From: a virus
Direction: 5' to 3' (one strand)
IMG/VR virus record: IMGVR_UViG_3300025704_002224
Coordinates: 1-52,581 of that record
Length of the DNA stretch: 52,581 nt
Numbering within the stretch: position 1 is the stretch's first letter; each line of letters starts with the position of its first letter. A program made the position numbers and the translations under genes. The notes beneath the pieces were generated by a model that did no database searches, was not told the origin of the DNA, and worked only from the letters and a program-made list of their open reading frames with translations. Positions 47,800 through 52,581 of the stretch are shown here, one piece after another.

Positions 47800-48006
47800 A
47801 TGATTAGCAATTGGTTGTTTTGGGCAATACCACATCACTACATCAGAAGATACTTTTTTACATTCTGGCTTGTGATGTTTTTCATACCAGGATACTTCCT
47901 GGGATTGCAATTTACTAAATTAGGATTTATAATAAACTGGCTTTGGTTCGATCTCGTTTTTTACGGGTGGTACAGGGCAAAACAAATGATAGGAGACGAT
48001 GAATGA
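47800..48006 (+). CDS. Small membrane protein, 68 residues
   Basis: Two hydrophobic segments (RYFFTFWLVMFFIPGYFLGL and KLGFIINWLWFDLVFYGWY), rich in Phe and Trp. The end overlaps the glutaredoxin start by 4 bases (ATGA). Function unknown; inner membrane expected. Confidence 0.62.
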   Translation: MISNWLFWAIPHHYIRRYFFTFWLVMFFIPGYFLGLQFTKLGFIINWLWFDLVFYGWYRAKQMIGDDE

Positions 48007-48227
48007 AAGCAGTAGTATGGAGCAAGCCGGCATGTCCTTATTGTGATAAGGCAAAGAATCTACTCAAAAACAAAGGAATAGAGTACGAAGAAAAGAACAT
48101 AGCGGAAGGACACAAGATACAGGACCTGTTAGAACTTGTACCCAATGCAAGGACCATGCCCCAGATATGGCTTGATGGAGAACACCTTGGCGGCTATCAC
48201 GAGTTGGAAAAGAAACTCCAGGACTGA
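48003..48227 (+). CDS. grx: Glutaredoxin
   Basis: 74 residues. Active-site CPYC at residues 11-14, TMPQIW with the cis-Pro (residues 52-57) and GGYHEL near the end. All are typical of a class I glutaredoxin, though short (usual 82-85). Likely electron donor to the phage NrdA/NrdB through the C796/C799 pair. Coupled with the membrane protein by ATGA. Confidence 0.92.
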   Translation: MKAVVWSKPACPYCDKAKNLLKNKGIEYEEKNIAEGHKIQDLLELVPNARTMPQIWLDGEHLGGYHELEKKLQD

Positions 48228-48230
48228 TAA

Positions 48231-48344
48231 GTTTGCAAGGTAAATATTGGTGTAACGCCATTGTCCAAATGACGTCGGAAAAACTGGACGCCTGAGCAAC
48301 TGCTCTTTACTTGATAAAAGAACGCCCTTCCGTACGCAAAGATC
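48231..48344 (+). other. Non-coding gap with possible RNA structure
   Basis: About 115 bases without a clear gene. GAGC-AACT-GCTC (48294-48305) plus TTTACTT may be a weak terminator for the grx unit. A GTCC/GGAC pair lies before it. No tRNA or known riboswitch is recognised. Confidence 0.3.
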
Positions 48345-48373
48345 TTGCCAACATTTACAAAAAAAGGTATAAT
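48345..48373 (+). promoter_or_regulatory. Sigma70-like promoter with leaderless spacing (second radical SAM)
   Basis: TTGCCA (48345-48350), 17-base spacer, TATAAT (48368-48373). Predicted start 48380, one base before ATG 48381. Confidence 0.8.
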
Positions 48374-48380
48374 AAGTAAG

Positions 48381-49514
48381 ATGAAAAATATTTGCATAAT
48401 GCCCTGGATCGCTGTTGACAGGAACAGGAATAATGTCGTGGGCAGAACCACACTCACACCTTGTTGTTTTTATGAACCCGAGGGTGAACATCGTGACATA
48501 GAATCTTATTGGAACAGTGACGAAACAATCAAACTTCGTAAAGACCTTCTTGCAGGCAAAAGGCCTAAAGGTTGCAGACTTTGTTGGAAAGCAGAGGACA
48601 ACGGCATTACTAGCACGAGGCAGAGGATCAACGAAGGCAGACTGGAAGAGTACAAAGAAAGACTCTCGCAAACCAAGATGGAACTCCCACCCACCCAGAT
48701 CAAATACACTGTTGGGCAAGAGTGTAACCTCGCTTGTAGGATGTGCCTTCCCACTTTCAGTACAAAGGTAAAAAAGGTTTGGGATATTCTTGGCAAAACA
48801 CAAGACATGGAGTTGGACACGTTAATGAACACTCCGGATTATATTCTCGAGAACAGGAAACATATAAGTTATGTGGATATAACGGGAGGCGAGCCGTTCT
48901 ACCACAAGAAAGCAAAGAACCTTTTAAGGGAGTTGATAAGGACCGGTGACAACGAACATATCACTTTACACATAACAACCAATGCCACGAGGATAGATTT
49001 AGACACAGTGGCATTGATCAAAAAATTCAAAGACGTAGTTTTGACTATCAGCGTAGACGGTGTGGGTGATGTGCAAGAATACATAAGACCTGGTTGCAAT
49101 TGGAACAAGTTGTCAGAGAACATAAGACTTCTGAAAACGAATGGGATATCGTTACAGGTAGCATCAACAATAAGTGTAATGACAATATTGCGATTGCCGG
49201 ACCTGGAGGATTGGTGTAATAAGAATGACATATTCTGGTCACACCCGGGATTGATTGATAAGCCGGGAGAACTGTCTCCTCACAATCTACCATATCAACT
49301 ACACTACCTCGTGCCTGAAAAATACAAAAAGTACGTGGAGCCAGAAGCCACACACGATCCAGTAAATTTCATTAAACAACTTGATCAATACTGGAAGACT
49401 GACATAACCAAAGTTATGCCCGAGTGGAAAAGAGTTTTTGACAAACTACACTGGAAACAAAGCGATCATTTAGATAATCTCAACAACGTTGCAGAAAAGT
49501 ACGTCAATGGATAA
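48381..49514 (+). CDS. Radical SAM enzyme with auxiliary Cys domain
   Basis: 377 residues from ATG 48381, the site of a leaderless promoter. The SAM/4Fe-4S motif is CNLACRMC (C115, C119, C122), followed by ITGGEPFYHKKAKNLLREL (GGEP) and VLTISVDGVGDVQEYIRPG. An N-terminal auxiliary domain (C5; C28-C29 in LTPCCFYEPEG; GCRLCW near 67-72) matches the twitch/SPASM-like domain of the radical SAM gene at 19369. Probable C-H activating enzyme on a peptide or sugar. It overlaps the PLP-fold gene by 8 bases, so a two-step pathway is plausible. Confidence 0.88.
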   Translation: MKNICIMPWIAVDRNRNNVVGRTTLTPCCFYEPEGEHRDIESYWNSDETIKLRKDLLAGKRPKGCRLCWKAEDNGITSTRQRINEGRLEEYKERLSQTKMELPPTQIKYTVGQECNLACRMCLPTFSTKVKKVWDILGKTQDMELDTLMNTPDYILENRKHISYVDITGGEPFYHKKAKNLLRELIRTGDNEHITLHITTNATRIDLDTVALIKKFKDVVLTISVDGVGDVQEYIRPGCNWNKLSENIRLLKTNGISLQVASTISVMTILRLPDLEDWCNKNDIFWSHPGLIDKPGELSPHNLPYQLHYLVPEKYKKYVEPEATHDPVNFIKQLDQYWKTDITKVMPEWKRVFDKLHWKQSDHLDNLNNVAEKYVNG

Positions 49515-50502
49515 TTCAGTTAGCAAACACTACGAGCAGATGAAATGGATTATTGCCAAGGCAGAACTAGTAGACAATCACAAAAGAGGATCCTTGTCCT
49601 ACCAAAAGCCGAAGTCTTCATCAACGTTTGACATGCACGAAAGAGTAAGTGGACTACACCTTGGACTAAGATCCGCAAATTTACCCGATATAGTGAGCTG
49701 GCTAAAGTCTATCAAGGTAGACATGTATGAATTCAATCACTCAGAAGACAAGATACAAAGTTCATCACTGCCCGACATTGGTATGCATTGGGACGAATAC
49801 GAATGCGAACCAATGTCGGCCACAGTACACACGGTGCTTGAATTTATGCAACAGCACAGAGACAGAACACCCGTGGTGCTTAAAAATGAATATTGGTATC
49901 ATCAAAAACTTGCACAAAGGACAATAGAAAAACTAGATGATCTATCCAAGGATGATCTTTTAATATTAAGTGTGCCTTTCTACAGCAATTTCAAGAACCA
50001 TGGCTTTGTTAATAAAATTCTGTCAACTTGCACAGAAATAGGAGTACCTGTGCTACTAGACATCATATGGTTGCCCCTGACCAAGGAAGTTATAAAACTT
50101 ACTCACACCGATTGTGTCGAGGTAGTCACACACAGTATATCCAAAATGTTGCCCATGGCAGGAATGAAGGGTGGTTTTGCATACTGGAAGAAGCCTGTGA
50201 GCAAAGAGCAATCATTGTACCCATTGGGCAACAAACTGATCTATCACATATGCAAAAGATACTTGAATGAATTTGGTTATCACTACGTGAGGGATAGATT
50301 TGTTCCTTACCAAAATAAATGGTGTAAAATATTCGGAATCGACACACACGATCTTTGTTATGTGGGCAGTATTCCAAAAGGCCATTGGCTAGAGACAGAA
50401 AATTTACATGTACATGATTTCAATATTGATAATAAACTTTTCAATCTCGTACCTTACATGGAGAATGATATCGTTTTAACTAGGTTCCTGCAGGACAATT
50501 GA
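49507..50502 (+). CDS. PLP-dependent aminotransferase-fold protein
   Basis: 331 residues from ATG 49507, overlapping the radical SAM gene by 8 bases. IGVPVLLDIIWLPLTKEVIK (D185, the residue that holds the pyridine nitrogen in class I/II fold enzymes) and HSISKMLPMAGMKGGFAYWK (K213, the Schiff-base Lys, SxSK followed by G) match the fold. DLLILSVPFYSNFKNHGFVN holds the strand before. The C-terminal domain is short, so it may be a divergent transaminase. Operon with the radical SAM suggests amino-sugar or modified-peptide biosynthesis. The assignment needs a profile search. Confidence 0.7.
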   Translation: MDNSVSKHYEQMKWIIAKAELVDNHKRGSLSYQKPKSSSTFDMHERVSGLHLGLRSANLPDIVSWLKSIKVDMYEFNHSEDKIQSSSLPDIGMHWDEYECEPMSATVHTVLEFMQQHRDRTPVVLKNEYWYHQKLAQRTIEKLDDLSKDDLLILSVPFYSNFKNHGFVNKILSTCTEIGVPVLLDIIWLPLTKEVIKLTHTDCVEVVTHSISKMLPMAGMKGGFAYWKKPVSKEQSLYPLGNKLIYHICKRYLNEFGYHYVRDRFVPYQNKWCKIFGIDTHDLCYVGSIPKGHWLETENLHVHDFNIDNKLFNLVPYMENDIVLTRFLQDN

Positions 50503-50527
50503 CAAATACCAAAATATAAAGTATAAT
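50499..50527 (+). promoter_or_regulatory. Sigma70-like promoter for the iron-sulfur operon
   Basis: TTGACA (50499-50504), 17-base spacer, TATAAT (50522-50527). Predicted start 50534; AAGGAG precedes ATG 50547. Confidence 0.85.
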
Positions 50528-50546
50528 TAGAAACACAAGGAGACAA

Positions 50547-50576
50547 ATGATAAAAGAAACACTGAACAAACTGTAA
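50547..50576 (+). CDS. 9-residue leader peptide
   Basis: ATG 50547, 9 codons (MIKETLNKL), then TAA overlapping the fdxA start (TAATG). It has the only good Shine-Dalgarno site of the operon, so ribosomes probably enter here and reinitiate at fdxA. Confidence 0.6.
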   Translation: MIKETLNKL

Positions 50577-50902
50577 TGACATACACTGTCAATGACAAGT
50601 GTATAATGTGTAAACACACAGACTGTGTGGAGGTGTGTCCGGTGGACTGCTTCTACGAGGGAGAGAACATGCTGGTAATCAATCCAGACGAGTGCATAGA
50701 TTGTGGAGTTTGTGAGCCGGAGTGTCCAGAGGACGCCATAAGGCCAGACTCTGACGATGAAGGGAAAGCATGGGTGGACTTCAACACCAAGTGGTCGACC
50801 GCGGGTTGGCCAGTACTAGCAACTAAAAAAGATTCGCTCGATCCAGATGGCACACACAAGGACGAGCCAAACAAACTTGAGAAATATTTCAAGGACAAGT
50901 AA
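50576..50902 (+). CDS. fdxA: FdxA-type ferredoxin (3Fe-4S/4Fe-4S)
   Basis: 108 residues. Seven cluster Cys plus spares: C9, C12, C17, C21, C25, C40, C43, C46, C50, in CxxCxxxxCxxxCP and [13 protein letters not shown] order, as in alphaproteobacterial Fdx[18 protein letters not shown] is nearly the textbook sequence. The C-terminal part is the usual acidic extension. It carries electrons, here plausibly to the radical SAM enzymes. It starts in a TAATG overlap with a 9-residue leader. Phage ferredoxins exist, but this type with sufE and sufT is unusual. Confidence 0.95.
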   Translation: MTYTVNDKCIMCKHTDCVEVCPVDCFYEGENMLVINPDECIDCGVCEPECPEDAIRPDSDDEGKAWVDFNTKWSTAGWPVLATKKDSLDPDGTHKDEPNKLEKYFKDK

Positions 50903-50914
50903 TGAAAGAACAAT

Positions 50915-51103
50915 ATGAAAAGAGACAAGAAGAAATCAAAATGGCAGGCCAGACGAGAGAAGGAGGCCAGCGAGAATTCACAGTTCGATCCCAAGATACA
51001 TCAACTGGGTAGAGAGGGATACGGATTCCAAATGAAACGAGACATCGAGGCAACCGAAGAGGAACTGTCAGGCAAGAACCTGCCATTCAAAACAGAGAAA
51101 TGA
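50915..51103 (+). CDS. Small charged protein, 62 residues, coupled to sufE
   Basis: Starts MKRDKKKSKWQARREKEASE and ends FKTEK; the stop overlaps the sufE start (ATGA). Highly charged, no motif. A reading in another frame starting at 50902 is possible but lacks the sufE coupling. It lies between fdxA and sufE, so it may act in Fe-S supply. Function unknown. Confidence 0.5.
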   Translation: MKRDKKKSKWQARREKEASENSQFDPKIHQLGREGYGFQMKRDIEATEEELSGKNLPFKTEK

Positions 51104-51501
51104 TCATAGACAAGATCACAGAGATGGGGGAGAACCTGAAACTGTTGGAAGGACACGACAGGCTACACTATCTCATAGACAAGGCCAAGGAGATAGAACC
51201 ACTTCCAGAGTCTGCTAAGAACGAAGAGAACAGGATACGTGGTTGTGCAAGTAAACTATGGCTGATAGGTGGTGTACGTGAGGACGGCACAATGATGTAC
51301 CAGGTGGACGGAGACGCACACCTCAGCAAAGGCACAGCAAAAGTTGTCACCGACATTGTTAACGGTGCCCACAGGAGTGAAGTAGCAAATCTCACAGTTG
51401 AAAGTTTCACACCGTTGGGCATAAAAGAATTACTCACAATGCAGAGACAAAACGGATTGGGAGAACTAATAGACAGAATAATAAGGATAGCACATGATTG
51501 A
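51100..51501 (+). CDS. sufE: SufE-type sulfur acceptor
   Basis: 133 residues. RIRGCASKLWLIGGVREDGT holds the active Cys C49 in the family's GCxSxxW motif; LTMQRQNGLGELIDRIIRIA is the usual C-terminal helix. SufE receives persulfide sulfur from the SufS desulfurase and passes it to cluster assembly. It relies on host SufS and SufBCD. It overlaps the previous and next genes (4 and 8 bases). Confidence 0.92.
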   Translation: MIIDKITEMGENLKLLEGHDRLHYLIDKAKEIEPLPESAKNEENRIRGCASKLWLIGGVREDGTMMYQVDGDAHLSKGTAKVVTDIVNGAHRSEVANLTVESFTPLGIKELLTMQRQNGLGELIDRIIRIAHD

Positions 51502-51892
51502 CATGCCACCAGGATGGGTACCCAACAATGACGCATCAGTTGACCCACATCTAGAATGTGATCTAAAAGAGATAAAAGAACATCCACCAACACAACAGGA
51601 GTACATGCCTCGTATAGTTGAGAAACTTAAGGAGTGTTATGATCCAGAGATCAGCGTGGACATATACAATCTGGGCCTGATATACGATGTTAAAGTCACA
51701 GAGGACGGTCACGTCCATGTGTTGATGAGCCTGACAAGTGCATTCTGTCCAGCGGCAGACATCATCCCACAAGATGTGAAAATGAAAGTAGAGAGTATAC
51801 CAAATCTTAAATGCAAGGTCAAGATAACAATGCAACCACAATGGGGGCGAGACATGATCAATCCAGAGATCCGTGAGCTGATGGGACTATGA
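51494..51892 (+). CDS. sufT: MIP18/DUF59 family protein (SufT-like)
   Basis: 132 residues. YDPEISVDIYNLGLIYDVKV is the DUF59 hallmark (DPEIPVNIYDLGLIYDV). HVLMSLTSAFCPAADIIPQD carries the family Cys, and MQPQWGRDMINPEIRELMGL closes it. SufT-like proteins help mature or maintain Fe-S proteins. It overlaps sufE by 8 bases and thyX by 4, so this is one operon with fdxA. Confidence 0.92.
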   Translation: MIDMPPGWVPNNDASVDPHLECDLKEIKEHPPTQQEYMPRIVEKLKECYDPEISVDIYNLGLIYDVKVTEDGHVHVLMSLTSAFCPAADIIPQDVKMKVESIPNLKCKVKITMQPQWGRDMINPEIRELMGL

Positions 51893-52524
51893 TGAAAGTA
51901 GAACTAATAGATAAAATGGGCACAGACCTATCTGTTGTCAATGCGGCACGGGTAAGTTACTCCAAGACCAAAGAAGCATTTGACGTGGTCAAGGATGAGA
52001 AGTTAATAAAGTACCTAGCGGAACACGAACACTGGTCACCGTTCGCACATGCATCATTACAGTTCAGGATTAAAGCACCCATATTCGTTGCGAGGCAACT
52101 GGTCAAACACCAAGTGGGTCTTGTGTGGAACGAGGTATCAAGACGCTACGTGGACCATGCACCAGAACTGTACAAACCAGACTCATGGAGGGGCAGACCA
52201 CAGAATTCAAAACAGGGTTCGGATGGAGAAGTAGAACTGGACCAGACAATCAATCACAACATGGAGACCACGATGCAGAACTGCCTCGTGCTGTACAAGT
52301 CATTGTTGCAGAAGGGTGTGGCACCGGAACAGGCACGTATGGTTCTACCACAGAGCATGATGACCGAATGGTATTGGTCAGGCACACTGTACGCATTCGC
52401 TAGGGTGTGTAACCTGAGATGCAAACCAGACACACAACGAGAAACACAGGAGGTGGCCAACGACATCGATAGACTGACTAATGAGGCGTTTCCAAGAAGT
52501 TGGAAGCATTTAAGAAAAATTTAA
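51889..52524 (+). CDS. thyX: FAD-dependent thymidylate synthase ThyX
   Basis: 211 residues. The flavin/dUMP site is KHQ at 73-75 followed by NEVSRRYV (81-88), a variant of the ThyX motif RHR-X7-S. ARMVLPQSMMTEWYWSGT and RCKPDTQRETQEVAND contain the later active-site residues. It methylates dUMP to dTMP with methylene-tetrahydrofolate, NADPH and FAD, feeding phage DNA synthesis with NrdA/NrdB. It starts in ATGATG overlap with sufT (either ATG 51889 or 51892). Confidence 0.93.
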   Translation: MMKVELIDKMGTDLSVVNAARVSYSKTKEAFDVVKDEKLIKYLAEHEHWSPFAHASLQFRIKAPIFVARQLVKHQVGLVWNEVSRRYVDHAPELYKPDSWRGRPQNSKQGSDGEVELDQTINHNMETTMQNCLVLYKSLLQKGVAPEQARMVLPQSMMTEWYWSGTLYAFARVCNLRCKPDTQRETQEVANDIDRLTNEAFPRSWKHLRKI

Positions 52525-52553
52525 CAAATCTGTAACATAACTTTAACATAACA

Positions 52554-52564
52554 TATATTAAATA
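52554..52564 (+). promoter_or_regulatory. T4-type late promoter-like box
   Basis: TATATTAAATA, identical to 265-275, 9 bases before ATG 52574. Confidence 0.45.
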
Positions 52565-52573
52565 GGAACGAAG

Positions 52574-52581
52574 ATGGAACA
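52574..52581 (+). CDS. Start of a gene running out of the window
   Basis: ATGGAACA with AGGAA upstream; only the first codons are visible. The late-type box above supports a real start. Nothing can be said about the product. Confidence 0.4.

Noticed and set aside
48231-48344. Glutamine (glnA) or Downstream-peptide riboswitch of marine phages
   Set aside because: The conserved GTTCATCC and GGACGGAAGTAGG-type strings are not present.
48129-48803. Minus-strand frame across the 48.2-48.8 kb gap
   Set aside because: It runs opposite the radical SAM gene and glutaredoxin; Phe/Cys-rich shadow without start signals.
1-52581. CRISPR array, insertion sequence or integrase
   Set aside because: No regularly spaced repeats, transposase or recombinase motifs were seen anywhere in the window.

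Overview
The window reads as part of the genome of a large, T4-like (myovirus-type) marine phage that infects an alphaproteobacterium. Phage signs: dense, mostly plus-strand genes with stop/start overlaps; T4-type late-promoter boxes (TATAAATA and variants); a PAAR tail-tip protein, a beta-helix tail fibre, small virion-type proteins, class Ia ribonucleotide reductase, ThyX and glutaredoxin; and two membrane or short conserved proteins that I associate from memory with marine T4-like phages. Host signs: a permuted, two-piece tmRNA gene, a DUF1178 protein, an FdxA-type ferredoxin and two tripartite tricarboxylate transporters (TTT). Host and phage assignments are inference, since no database was searched.

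Layout. 1-4.6 kb: sugar and virion-decoration type genes (GT10-like protein, UDP-sugar dehydrogenase, unknowns). 4.7-6 kb: small genes around a face-to-face promoter pair. 6-10.4 kb: first TTT pair (tctA-tctC), a sulfotransferase-like protein, a 2OG-Fe(II) oxygenase and a methyltransferase. 10.5-23.4 kb: virion and assembly genes, including a KxDG ligase-like protein, a 40-residue protein with 10 cysteines, a three-gene paralogous structural cassette with its own terminator, a large radical SAM enzyme, a RecB-like nuclease and a tail fibre. 23.5-30.6 kb: nrdA-nrdB, PAAR, and sugar/methyl transferases. 30.6-34.7 kb: permuted tmRNA on the minus strand, then many small genes and a ParB-like protein. 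34.8-38.2 kb: second TTT pair (tctC-tctA) and a PP-loop enzyme. 38.2-41.5 kb: a peptidoglycan hydrolase and a cassette of exported proteins. 41.5-46.5 kb: a virion-type protein, a 664-residue membrane coiled-coil protein, clpX and ribosomal protein bS21. 46.5-48.2 kb: hsp20, clpS, glutaredoxin. 48.4-50.5 kb: a second radical SAM enzyme overlapping a PLP-fold (aminotransferase-like) protein. 50.5-52.5 kb: fdxA, a small gene, sufE, sufT and thyX in one overlapping run.

How they may work together. Three themes stand out. (1) Protein fate: a phage tmRNA whose tag ends in LAA, a full-length ClpX that keeps its ClpP-docking loop, ClpS and Hsp20 could together redirect host proteolysis and ribosome rescue. 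(2) Iron-sulfur chemistry: two radical SAM enzymes plus ferredoxin, SufE and SufT suggest the phage supplies the clusters and electrons its own enzymes need. (3) Translation: six sigma70-like promoters place the predicted transcription start within 0-2 bases of an ATG, and many late boxes sit 5-10 bases before a start codon, which predicts widespread leaderless mRNAs in a phage that also carries its own bS21. Genes with real leaders (hsp20, tctC2, the ParB-like gene, fdxA and others) instead have clear Shine-Dalgarno sites.

Limits: family names come from motif reading by eye. Start codons were chosen from overlaps, Shine-Dalgarno sites and promoter spacing. RNA ends and most small-gene calls are predictions.
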